From Didymodactylos carnosus (Eukaryota > Rotifera > Eurotatoria > Philodinida > Philodinidae), in NCBI GenBank assembly GCA_905250885.1, contig CAJNOQ010001233.1:1-34198 (forward strand): a stretch of DNA of 34,198 nucleotides, given 5' to 3'. The translations under genes were made by a program, and so were the position numbers. How positions within the stretch are numbered: the first letter of the stretch is position 1; the number at the start of each line of letters is the position of its first letter. The notes beneath the pieces are model-generated. The model had not been told where the DNA came from, did not search any database, and saw only the letters and a program-made list of their open reading frames with translations. Of this stretch, positions 11,113 through 20,811 are shown piece by piece.

Positions 11113-11162
11113 ATAGAAGAAGCACTTTGCTCTTTTTGTTTTTTATACGATAGTAAAGCAAT

Positions 11163-11379
11163 CAAGGGGGAAACAGTTGATTTTTGAGCTTTTGAAAAAT
11201 CGATTTAAATCGAAAATCGCTAAAAATCGCTTATGATTTTATCTTTTTTTTCTTTAATTTCACTATGTCTGATTCCTATTTTGTACAAATAAAGCAGGTT
11301 CTGCACTATTTATCGCAGTCTTTACTTGATTTCCCAAACAAATCACAGAAAATCGGAAAAATCAGCTGTTTCCACCTTG
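11163..11379. mobile_element. small inverted-repeat element behind the HAD gene
   Basis: CAAGGGGGAAACAGTTGATT starts at 11163 and its near-perfect reverse complement ends at 11379 (CAGCTGTTTCCACCTTG), about 24 bp with two mismatches. Weaker complementarity continues inward. The 217-bp unit carries an AATAAA at 11288-11293, 176 bases after the HAD stop, so it may supply that gene's poly(A) signal. No coding capacity is seen. Confidence 0.45.
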
Positions 11380-12797
11380 AAAGCAGTGCAATACAAAAAA
11401 ACTCGAGTATTTGTAGAGTTTGTGAAGAAAATCGAAAATCTATTCAAACAAAACGTAATTTATGCATTTATAATCATATGAATGTAGTTTCTAGACTTCA
11501 AATCGCATAAGAACAACACCGTCAACGCTTTTAATTTGGTCTAAACTGTCTTTATTTGAAAGCATTTGATAATACATTTTGAATGCATGTTGTATCATCA
11601 ACAAAATGGTACAGAATACAAAAGAATTTTTTCTAAAGTATACACGTGGAAATTTCTTTTAATTTCTTCAACGGAAGTTTAACATCTAGACCTATTTTTC
11701 GAGTGTGAAGGCCACCTCACGAAAATTATATATCATCTATATTTCAGATACTTGTGATGGAGGAATACAAACGTCTTCACATTTGTTCTGAGAAGACTTT
11801 GTAGAAATATCATTTTTCAGCCATACTCACGAACAGTAAAAAATGAATAATTATGGTTAGGTTATATGCAGAACAGGAGAAATCTGGCTTACTTTGACAT
11901 TAACATACTGGAATGGCACGATTTTACTGGAATTTCTAGAAAACTCCCACGAGAAATATTATTTGAGAAAAGTCAACATTTTTTGAAGTACTAGCAGGGT
12001 AGTATATAGAATAAAAAAAAATTTCCAAAAATGATTTTGAGAAAAAAAAGTCTAAATTTCGGAATTTTTGAATTATAATTTTGAAAATTTTGTCAAATAT
12101 ACAACTATTTGAACCCTACAAACAAGTTTAAAATGTTCGGTACGAATATAATATCTAACGTTTTTTATGGCCAATAAAGAGAAGAAAAATTGATTTTTGT
12201 GTCCAGATAAAGTTTTCTATTTCCACTGACTGCTGCCTTTGTTGTACTGGTGTTTTGGGAAAAGATCGAATGTAATCGACTCGATGATATTGGATAATTA
12301 TTTTAAGTTTTTAGTATATTTTTTTATCTACAATTGCACAATAGTGTCCGCAGAGCACCTTAAAATTCTTAGCTCATTTGGATTGATTATGAATGAGACA
12401 TCGATGTGTATTTTCCAAAGATCTCTACAAAACAATATTCATGACAAATTTTGACAGTTCTTTTTAATAGAACCCGTGACATGGTTATCAGATGGCAAAA
12501 ATCAAAAGTCTTCATGTTCTCTGTCCATTAAAGCAATAATGTACTTTTTAATTTGATATGCATAATAATAAAGAACAACAAAAATTCCTGCGTTTAGTTT
12601 TATTTAAACTGCAACATTAATGCTCATTCAAATAAGAAAGATCACAACAAAAAGAATGTGAAAAACCAGGATTTGTTTAATAAAAAACATCGTCCTTCTT
12701 ATATAACCGAAAAATGCGAGTTTATCGTAAATAAAAAGCAAAAAGTTTATAACTGTTTTTTAATTTGACGGAATGATCAACTTTGATGTTATGTTTA
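11380..12797. other. spacer without recognisable content
   Basis: AT-rich sequence with only short, unconvincing frames. I see no conserved protein, RNA gene or clear repeat boundary. Confidence 0.5.
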
Positions 12798-13142
12798 TTA
12801 GTATGCAATCAGAGAATCAGCATATGATTGCGCGTCGTGATAAACAACAAAAATTGATTTGTCCCCATTAGTTGTGTCATAACCAGTGGATGTTACTATC
12901 ATAGGCGAATTACCAACTGTCGTATTTCTAACTAACACAAGTGCCAAAAACATTGTTTTTTCATTGTACAAATTGACTTTTGCATGGTTATTTGAACGTC
13001 GGATACTTACGACAGAATAAACTTTACATCTGCTTTGAAACAATAATTTTTTATTACTGATATTTTGTTTATAATAACGTTGATGAGATTCATCACGATG
13101 TGCGGCGTATTGTTCAAACCATCGTTCATTATCTGTGTATCG
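12798..13142 (-). pseudogene. relic of a PARP-type ADP-ribosyltransferase domain
   Basis: A minus-strand frame is open for 114 codons between a TAA at 13143-13145 and its own stop at 12798-12800. Its second half aligns with the C-terminal part of the PARP/ARTD catalytic domain: KVYSVV at the conserved GxYFA strand, then EKTMFLALVLVRNTTVG, then TGYDTTNGDKS, then IFVVYHDAQSYADSLIAY as the terminal strand. At the triad positions the Tyr is kept (VYS) and the Glu position is Ile (SIF), as in mono-ADP-ribosylating members. The His-Gly-Thr strand that begins the catalytic fold is missing upstream, the first 40 residues do not resemble the family, and there is no ATG. I read it as a decayed fragment; a terminal exon of a gene with unseen exons is less likely. 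Confidence 0.6.
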
Positions 13143-13198
13143 TTAATTCATTCGTTCATTATCGTTTCAATATCTGTGTATAATTCCAATTGTATAAG

Positions 13199-13362
13199 GC
13201 TAAGGGCCCCTCCCCCTCAGAAATTATCTCCGACACCGTACATCCGATCTTGACGAAACTTTCCATAAATGTTAGGTTTAATGAGTTACGGGAATGAAAA
13301 AACTTTTTTGTCTCCAAGTTTTAGGAGTTTTCCAGAGATCAAGGTCCGAAAAGGAGTCTGAT
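13199..13362. repeat. GC-richer segment of probable repeat origin
   Basis: An abrupt change in composition begins at GGGCCCCTCCCCCTC (about 13204), directly upstream of the foldback element at 13363. The sequence is non-coding and unlike its flanks. The family is not recognised; it may be part of a larger composite insertion that includes that element. Confidence 0.3.
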
Positions 13363-13673
13363 GTTTTTCCCAAGATTTTTTAATATACTTCAGCTGGCGA
13401 GTTCGGGTTTGTTTTGTTTTAAGCTAGACACCTAACTGCATGGTCTGACAGGCGCCGATTTTTCAATTAAGCCTTTGTTGGTTTTGCAGGGAATCAACAA
13501 ACTCCAAAACCCGAAAACTCCTTCCGGATTTTCTAAAAATCCTCAATTTGATAAAAAAACTAAGACCTAATTCAAAAATCGGCGCCAGTCAGACTATGTA
13601 GTTCTTTTCCTCTTTTAAACAAAAAAAAATGAACTCTCTACGACAAACCGCTATAAAAAATCTTGGGAAATAC
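13363..13673. mobile_element. foldback/MITE-like element
   Basis: The left end (GTTTTTCCCAAGATTTTTTA) and the reverse complement of the right end (GTATTTCCCAAGATTTTTTA) match. The arms agree again at TCTGACAGGCGCCGATTTTT (left, from about 13444) against TCTGACTGGCGCCGATTTTT (right arm, reverse complement). Each arm is about 110 bases, with a loop of roughly 85 bases. There is no coding capacity. The outer boundary could extend some 15 bases further on each side. Confidence 0.65.
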
Positions 13674-14020
13674 TTTACAGGTGGAACTCTTATATAGAGA
13701 AAACGTTTTTCTACGTTTCTAGTTTCTAGCGTCGTAGTTTCTAGTATCAGAATTATGCTTAGAATGATTTGCTTCGAAGTTTTATACTTGTAGTGTATTT
13801 CTCATTAATTATTATTCTTACGATTATTTTTACGTCTTCGTCTCATTTTCTTCATATATTACTTTAATCTCAAATTACTTAAAAATATTTCAAAACTCCA
13901 TAGTAGAGAGGAGCAGAGATTATATACTCAAAATCCTGTGGTTTTCACTATTTATTTTTATGAGTAAGAGGAGTGCGTGAAAATAGAAAAGAGATTAGTT
14001 TGATGGAGTAATGTCACATA

Positions 14021-14232
14021 TTAGGAGTACTCATGAGTACTTCTTTTTTGGAGTGCTTCGAAGCACTCCTTTTTATAAAGTGCAGCCGAGGCACAGGGAG
14101 CACTTCAAATAAAGGAGCACTCAGGAGTACTCATTTTTTGTGGGTACTCCATTATAGTTTTTGGAGTACTCCTTTTGAGTTGGATAGAAAACAAGAGTAC
14201 TTCTTTCTTTTTTTTCTAAAAAGAGTGCTCCA
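14021..14232. repeat. cluster of GAGTACTC/GAGTGCTC palindromes
   Basis: Within 212 bases there are about nine variants of GGAGTACTC, GGAGCACTC, GAGTACTT or GAGTGCTC. They include a perfect 20-bp palindrome GGAGTGCTTCGAAGCACTCC (14050-14069) and GAGTACTCATGAGTAC (14025-14040). Spacing is irregular and flanks differ, so it is not a simple tandem array. The block could fold into several competing hairpins. Its function is unknown. Confidence 0.7.
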
Positions 14233-14239
14233 TCATACC

Positions 14240-15063
14240 CCTCCTCTTGATATTTTTTTTGATTGAAACCAAAAATAAATACGACTACAGACAAACAGTA
14301 ATATCAAACCGCATAAAAAATATGTCGAACGAATCCCTTTCTCCTATTTTAATGCATGTGAAGTTTAAAACTAAAATAATTGAATAATTGATTTCTATCG
14401 TATGAACGAAATATCAGGTAAAAAAGTTGGTATATGCAGATACAGATGACAGTACATACTGGTTAGATTCTCCACAGTCGAAAATCTATAGAGATGCTCA
14501 ATAGACTTCAATAACCAAAGTTTGTAAAAAGATCATTTTCAAGTTTTGTGTGCGTCAAAAAAATCATCGTAAAACCAATAAATTATAGTGCAGTTGAAAG
14601 TAGACACCTTGGGATATCCAACCATGTATAAATCTCAAAACTGATATTTCTGACAGTAGGAATTCTTAGTTTCTGTTTCTTTTTAATACTTCATAATCTG
14701 AGAAACAAAATACAGTATACACATCTTATACACTCCAGCAATTGACGAATGTGTACAATCCAAAAGTATAATAGTCCGTCAATACTGTTTGTTTCAAACT
14801 TTTACTATATGTAAAAACAAAAAAACTATCAAAAATGACTAAATATACAAAAATTCTAAAATTCGTATGTAAATAATTAAAAAAAGTAGCTTTCATAAAA
14901 AAGCTATAGAGTCTGAACATATCTTAGAGGATATACATTGAGTTATCATTGAGATTATATACGAAACAACAAAATATGAGTCCAAAAATAAATGAATAAA
15001 ACATGCAAAAACACGTGTTCACTGCTTACATAAAGTAAATGGAAAAAGTTAATGTGCTTTTTT
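14240..15063. other. spacer and 3' flank of ILK
   Basis: AT-rich sequence between the palindrome cluster and the ILK stop codon. Only very short frames are present. The last part presumably contains the ILK 3' untranslated region, but I see no clear poly(A) signal on the minus strand. Confidence 0.4.
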
Positions 15064-17975
15064 TTATACTGAAGCCTGGATTTTCTCAAGAATAGGAATA
15101 ACAGCATCGAATGTTGGACGTTTCGTTGGATCTTCATTCATACAGATTTTAATTAATTTTTGTAAATGATGATTTGAAAAATTGTTTGAAAATGTTAAAC
15201 GAAGATTTTCAAAAACAATCTAAACCAAAAAAAAAGAAAAAATCAAATTCTAAAATATTTGTTAAATAGAGTATGATGAACCTTCATTCCACATTGCATT
15301 GCTGATAAATCTTGAAATGGAATTTGTCTTGTATTTAACTCCCACAGAATGATAGCAAATGACCATATATCAGCTGCTTTAAGATTAATTTCATCCGATG
15401 AAGATTGTAACGCTTCAGGAGACATCCATTGAGGATCGGTTATTTGATCTCTCTCAAAAAATGTAAATTTATAATCGCCCAAATTGATACGTGCAACCAA
15501 ATCGTCAGTAATCTAAACAATTATCAACTTTAGAAATATCAATTTTTAAAAGAAAAAACATAAGTTAAAAAAGCAGATAAAAGAAGAAGAAAAAATTTAT
15601 TATTTAGAATGCTAAATTTTTGTAGTGAAAATTTAACATCCTCTCGTTTGAAATGGTGAAAAAAACTAGAGAAAATATTTTTTTTATTTTTGACCAGATG
15701 ATACATGCAAAGTATTTCTTAAAGAGAATAAGCACAAAGGAGAAACAGGTAGGAAATGAACAAAAGTCACTTACCTTATCGGAAACAGTATTAAAATAAG
15801 CATCAATCTACGAAAGATGAGATTTATCAGACTGCACTGATTAAGAGGGAGGAACTATATCGTCATCTTATCTAAAGTTACTATACTTACAAGAACATGT
15901 TTACTATTGAGATGAAAACTGGCCAACAACGGTTGCAATTGATGGAGAAATTCCATCCCTTTTGCTATGTCTAATGCAAAATTTAAACATCTGCTAAAAT
16001 CAAGCGTTATATCTAAAAGAGAAAATACAAACATATCCAACATATACAGTCAAGAAACATTTATTTCAATTCACTTGTGTCTTCATGTAGTACGTGAAAT
16101 AATGAACCACAAGACATGAACTGGCTGATCAGTATCAAATTTGGAGGATCATTACAGATTCCAAGTGCAGGAATAACATGTGGAGAATTAAATATCCTAA
16201 ATAAACAATACCGAATATTATACAAGAATAGAGTTAAACAACAACAACATAACAAAATATTCGTCTACAGAAACATTGAGAAAGCCATTCGCCAAGAAAA
16301 TGGGTATAAGCTCTTACTCTGTATTAAACTATTATTAGAGAATTAGGTGTGCTCCCGCCTGTACGAACCGAACAGGATAAAACTCAGATACAAAATGCAA
16401 AATTTCTCGATGAATCCAACAGCGGATTTCTTTTAATTTCATTTTAACTTCTTCTCTGACGCTGACACAATCTATCTGATTTTTACCTAAATTTTGGTTC
16501 TCTCATCGGCGCCTTTTTTCTTAAAAATTTAGGCAAAAATCAGGTAGATTGTGTCAGCATTAGAGAAGTCAAAATGAAATTAAAAGAAACGTGCTGTTGG
16601 ATTTATCGAGAAATTCTGCTTCTATCATCTAAGTTTTATCCTATTCGGTTCAGCGAGGCGCAAGGACCTAATTCTTTAATGCACAGAAAGAAAAAATAGA
16701 TCAGTAATAGAAATTCACATGTAACATATTTAAAAAAATAATTCAAATACCTAAGTTTTTGAAATTCTTGTTGAAAATCTCTGTACATTTTTTGTTTATA
16801 ATTATGTCTTAACTTGAATACTTTTGCCGTTACTTCTCTATCATTCCATAGGGCATGCCAGATCTAATAAAACGCAAATAAGCATTGATGTTGTTATAAT
16901 TTGATTATGTATTCTAACCTCTTTTCGATGGTCGGAATAAATCACAGATTGAAACTGTAGTTCAGATATGCCGATAATCTGTGTTTGACGACTACAATTA
17001 CTGTCAGCTAGAATAAACATAAATTAGCCCAGTAGAAAACACATTTCATAGAAAAGTTTAGTTCTTTACTTACGAACTCGATTGTGCATTGTCCATTTCC
17101 ACGATTGATCTTTAAACGGTATGAGTGTTTTCAAATCTTGACCAAGACTTTGAGCTAATTCTAAAAGCAGAAAAAAAATAAAAATAAGTTAGCCTTTTTC
17201 CATTATGTTTTATAACAGAAATACCCATTAATTTTTGTCGCAAAACTGGTTTAGTTAAATTTAATGGCGTTTGTCCATATTTATTTAAAATAGTGAGCAA
17301 AGCTCCACAACGTATTAATTCCTGCAAGCAGCATTGTTAAGCATTAGTATATTAGCTTCACATACACACAGACATAAGGAGGAAAAACAAACCTCTGTAG
17401 CTGTTTCATAAGAATAAAAGCAACAGTAGTGTAACGGTGTATTTCCATGTTCATTAACAGCATTTACCAAAGCTTTATTTTTGATTAGCTAGAAAACAGA
17501 GAAAACACTAATTGAAGATAAGTAGACGATAAGTAGATAAGTAGTTCTTATTTTTAATCTTAATTACATAATGGATAACATCAGAATGATTGTGTGAACA
17601 AGCATAATGCAAAGGCGTATCATCAGCTAAAATGAAATAAAAAGAATCATGTTAGACAGGCACGAATAAGAGAATGATCTTACATTTATTAACAGCATTC
17701 ACTCTAGCACCACGTTGAACGAGAAGAAGAACAATCGGTAGACGACCATTCCAAGAAGCCCAGTGTAACAAAGTAAAACCATGCTCATCACTAAAATGAA
17801 CAACTTACTATTAATATAAATACTTTAAATTTTCCACGAAAAACTGGTGAAAAAAAACCCTTCTGTCACAAACAAATACGTCTTACCTTTGGTTAATATC
17901 GTTGTCCGGATTATCAAGCCACATTCTTACGTTGAATGTATTTCCTTCGCGTATTAAAGAAAATATTTCCTCCAT
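15064..17975 (-). CDS. ILK: integrin-linked kinase (pseudokinase)
   Basis: Exons in transcript order: 17975-17887, 17790-17684, 17626-17568, 17488-17393, 17321-17225, 17160-17074, 17007-16919, 16863-16751, 16196-16075, 16012-15891, (15807-15775), 15512-15282, 15219-15064. All phases agree. Without the bracketed exon the product is 455 residues (human 452); with it, 466. The first ~170 residues are ankyrin repeats (MEEIFSLIREGN; DEHGFTLLHWASWNG; DDTPLHYACSHNH; NEHGNTPLHYCC), the part that binds PINCH in other animals. The remainder is the kinase-like domain: Lys222 at the ATP-contact position (TAKVFKLR), HLNSKHVL replacing the catalytic HRD, D340-Y-K replacing DFG, and DPQWMSPEAL for the APE region. 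These degenerate motifs are typical of ILK, an adhesion scaffold linking integrin tails, PINCH and parvin. The start ATG is the first three bases after a splice acceptor, so the 5' UTR is added by cis- or trans-splicing. Confidence 0.97.
15775..15807 (-). CDS. ILK: 33-nt in-frame cassette exon in ILK
   Basis: Flanked by an acceptor (GTAG before ATTGATG) and a strong donor (GTAAGTG), this exon adds IDAYFNTVSDK between HLNSKHVL and ITDDLVARI. The two flanking exons join in frame without it and then align without a gap to other ILKs (LNSRSVM-IDEDMTARI in human). The micro-exon therefore looks like an optional insertion after the catalytic-loop equivalent. Flanking introns are 83 and 262 nt. Confidence 0.6.
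16339..16675. mobile_element. foldback/MITE-like element in an ILK intron
   Basis: A 337-bp near-palindrome in the 554-nt ILK intron. The ends match as AGAATTAGGT on the left and its reverse complement on the right. Long shared blocks follow, such as GATAAAACT, AATTTCTCGAT, AATCCAACAGC and TTTCTTTTAATTTCATTTT, then CTGACACAATCTA. Arms are about 140 bases at roughly 85-90% identity by eye, with a short central loop containing GGCGCC. A TTA at each side (TTA|GAGAATT and AATTCT|TTA) may be the target duplication. Intron splice sites remain intact. Confidence 0.8.
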
Positions 17976-18195
17976 CTAAAATATATAATAAACATCAATT
18001 TTTTTCTCATATTTATCTATTACTTCGATCATGTTTAGCAAAAAGTTTCTTTTCGGATGTTGAACATGTCATTTTCTATTTGGTTTTTATTTCCTTGCAG
18101 TAAACGTCAATGAAAAGTTCTTATTAAAAAAAGATAACTGATCGAATATAAATGATTCTGTTTAGCATCTGGATGAAGCAAAATATACTAATAGT
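17976..18195 (-). promoter_or_regulatory. POLR2L-ILK intercistronic region with poly(A) signal and splice acceptor
   Basis: Read on the minus strand, the POLR2L stop is followed after 104 bases by AATAAA (18091-18086) and then, about 110 bases further, by the acceptor at 17977-17976 that abuts the ILK start codon. This spacing is what an SL trans-spliced operon shows in animals that use spliced leaders; rotifers are known to do so. An ordinary ILK promoter plus 5' UTR intron is the alternative, but the room for a promoter is small. Confidence 0.4.
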
Positions 18196-18355
18196 CTACT
18201 TTTCAAGAGGTGCATAGTTTAGAAGTTTTTCAACTAAGTCAACGTGTGATAATAACATTCTTCGACAACAACATCGTTTTAGATCTAATCTATCCAATGC
18301 ATCACCTTCCGTATAATCATAGTGAAGTAAATTAATAAACATTTCCCGTCTAGGT
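18196..18355 (-). pseudogene. POLR2L: RNA polymerase subunit RPABC5/RPB10, 3' exon only
   Basis: The exon encodes [19 protein letters not shown] then [19 protein letters not shown] and ends [11 protein letters not shown] with TAG at 18198-18196. This is unmistakably the C-terminal three quarters of RPABC5, a 67-residue zinc-binding subunit shared by RNA polymerases I, II and III. The second zinc ligand pair (CC in RCCCRR) is kept. An acceptor precedes it at 18357-18356, with an alternative six bases on. The conserved N-terminal exon (MIIPVRCFTCGK with the first CxxC) should lie between here and the divergent CRYM gene at 19249, but I find no match on the minus strand. The usual Trp of NKWE is Arg. 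Either the first exon is highly unusual, or this is a truncated copy. Confidence 0.75.
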
Positions 18356-19248
18356 CTGTGTAAAAATAGAATAGAATCAATTTTCAAAGTGGAAACCCAT
18401 TTTGTTCTCTCTTGAATTAAAAATGCTATCTCACACTAAAGCGTTCACCTGGAAGTTTTTGGTCAATTTTTCGCTGTAAAAGCTACATATACATAGATTG
18501 GGTTTTCCTATAATTTACACTATTTTATCAGTCTTTTTCGTTTAAGCAATGCCATACTGTAACCATGTTTTAACGCATGCCTAAGAACGGTGAACTCTTC
18601 TATCCTGTTACAAAACACATAAAGACAGCTTTAAACACGAGCGACACAAACCGTCAAATATACGTTATGGTTAATTAATATAGATATATGACAAAACTCA
18701 TATTTACAAAAAGAAGACAATCTGATTTGGCGTCGTAAACGAGTCAAAAGTTTTATCTTTTCCCGTTTCCTAAGTTAAAGTAGACTCAAACAATTCATGT
18801 TATATATACAGTTATTCGTTGAAGCCTTAAACCATCACGCACATTGGTTCTTTCTTTTGGAGAGGTGCTAGTCGCGTTCCAATTCGGCTTTTGCTAGCAA
18901 ATCGAAATTATAGTACTTTCATTCATTCGTTTGTTAATTGTCGCGCTTTCATAGTCGTATCGAGTTTGGTTAGTATTTATATTATTCTGCTTGTTGTACT
19001 ATCAACATACCATATAGGTAGAAATGATATGAGAGATTTATATGATATTTTTTCTACGTTTTAAAGACATCTTACTCTATTGCTTGCTCCTTATTGTTTG
19101 CTAAGTAGAATGCTAAGTAGAAGTTGTTTTTTCAAGGTGAAAATCAGATTTTCAGGATAGAATATTGTTTTTATGTTAACGGTCATGAAAAACGCTCTTT
19201 TATCAGTAGTTTCTTTGTTTTTCAGATTTTTTCCCTTTTATTCCTAAT
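18356..19248. other. region between POLR2L fragment and CRYM
   Basis: This should hold the POLR2L 5' exon and both promoters. No POLR2L start is found. Three phase-compatible minus-strand exon candidates are listed separately. The last 25 bases before CRYM contain a good acceptor (TTTTTCAG ending at 19225), so CRYM probably has a short spliced 5' UTR. Confidence 0.4.
18520..18893 (-). CDS. candidate small three-exon gene, unidentified
   Basis: Three minus-strand segments bounded by acceptable splice sites have compatible phases: 18893-18833 (…RIGTRLAPLQKKEPMCVM), 18769-18708 (ETGKDKTFDSFTTPNQIVFF) and 18604-18520 (IEEFTVLRHALKHGYSM, a basic end LLKRKRLIK and TAG). Implied introns are 63 and 103 nt, the size usual in this window. 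There is no identified start and no recognisable family. A different frame of the middle segment is also open and Lys/Arg-rich, so the reading is uncertain. Confidence 0.2.
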
Positions 19249-20811
19249 ATGACTTCGGAAACTAATTCTACTATGTATTACGATCGACATGCTGTACAAG
19301 ATAAATTATCATTAAATCATCTTAACGATCTACTTGAAGACAGTTTAAAGAGATATTCATCGAATGATAAAACGCTTAAACAACCGTTACGTTCATCCAT
19401 GCCAATTGGTGATGGTAACGAAAAGTATGTAAACAGATATTCTTTCAAATTGTCTTGCATGGACTATCATATTCTAGTATATTACTTAACATGCCATGCG
19501 TTGATTTAAAAAGAGGCTATTTAGCACTTAAAACTCTCACACTCTATCCAAATTGTTCACCTTCACTAGATGGAACTGTTTCTTTGTTTAATTCAAATAA
19601 TGGACAGTTATTACTGGTAGGAAACAGTTGTAGGAAAATTTCTTTCAAACTCATTTCTCTATCTGTTTCTAAGGTTGCTGACGCACAAGAAATTACAGCA
19701 ATTCGAACAGCTGTTGTGTCTGCTATAGCTACAAGAGTATGAATTATTAGTTTTTACTTGAGTACTTTTACTACAGTTTAATGAATTAAAAATAAGCTTT
19801 GCTAATTCAATTGAAATTAACGACAAAAATAGCTATGGTATTTGTAGGTTGATTAAATTCGGCTACGTTCATGAGAAAAATTTACATTTTGTCATAATGT
19901 CATTACGTTTAATAGATCGCATTGTTGAAATTTAAGAGTGATGTGTGTTTATTCTTCTTGTGAGTTAATTGTTTTTCTTTTCTAGGCCATTATCTTATCA
20001 AAATTAAAAACAGAACCAGTTTTAGCAATATTGGGATGTGGTACTCAAGGTTATTCTCATTTGAAAGTTTTTACACAATTATTCAAATGGAAAAAAGTAT
20101 AGTGAAGGAGAGAAAGTGTAGTATTTTTATTGTACTCATAAATTCTTATTTTTTTTGACCATATTCTAGATTTATCTGTGGAATAGACATATCGAAAAAG
20201 CTGAGCGTTTAAAAAATGATTATTCGGCTGAGTTAAATACAATTGAAGTATTAAATGATTTAGATGACGAACGTTTAAAAGAAGCTGATGTTGTGTGTAC
20301 AACAACAGCAAGTGAGGAACCATTATTAAGTGTTCAACGTATCAAACTTGGTGGACATATTAACGGTAGATTAACAGAATAAAGTTTCATATTATCGCTA
20401 AAAGTTGCCTTTTTTTGTGTATTCAATTAGCCGTCGGTTCTTTTCGTCTAACAATGCGTGAATTAGACGATAATTTAATGTTAAACTCAACAATTATTGT
20501 TGATAGTAAAGAAAGTGCTGCAAAAGAAGCGGGAGATATTGTTCAGTCAAAAGTATAAATTGTTTCTCACATTAATGACTGTATGTAATTGTTGTTATTT
20601 TTTGTTAGGCAACAATAACAGCTGAAATCGGAGAAGTTTTGAAATTCCCCACACTTCTTGATGATCAGAAATCATCTTATACAGTTTTTAAGTCACTAGG
20701 TGAATATGTCTCCTACTTGCGATAGATTAATAGGGCTTAACTTATATTCTCATTTTAGGTTTGGCTATTGAAGATTTGGCTGCTGCTATTGTTTTACATG
20801 AGTCACGTTGA
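19249..20811 (+). CDS. CRYM: mu-crystallin / ketimine reductase (ornithine cyclodeaminase family)
   Basis: Eight exons: 19249-19424, 19478-19616, 19674-19736, 19986-20096, 20170-20365, 20431-20552, 20609-20699 and 20759-20811. All phases agree and give 316 residues (human 314). The substrate part contains K77 in LALKTLTLYP and R116 in EITAIRTAVVSAIATR. The Rossmann NAD(P) motif GCGTQGYSH is at 143-151, followed by IYLWNRHIEKAERL, GGHINAVGSFRLTMRELDD and the closing KSLGLAIEDLAAAIVLHE. Relatives reduce cyclic ketimines with NADPH in the cytosol, and vertebrate CRYM also binds T3; the thyroid-hormone role need not apply here. The ATG is 23 bases after a splice acceptor at 19225. The gene is divergent from POLR2L/ILK. 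Confidence 0.96.
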
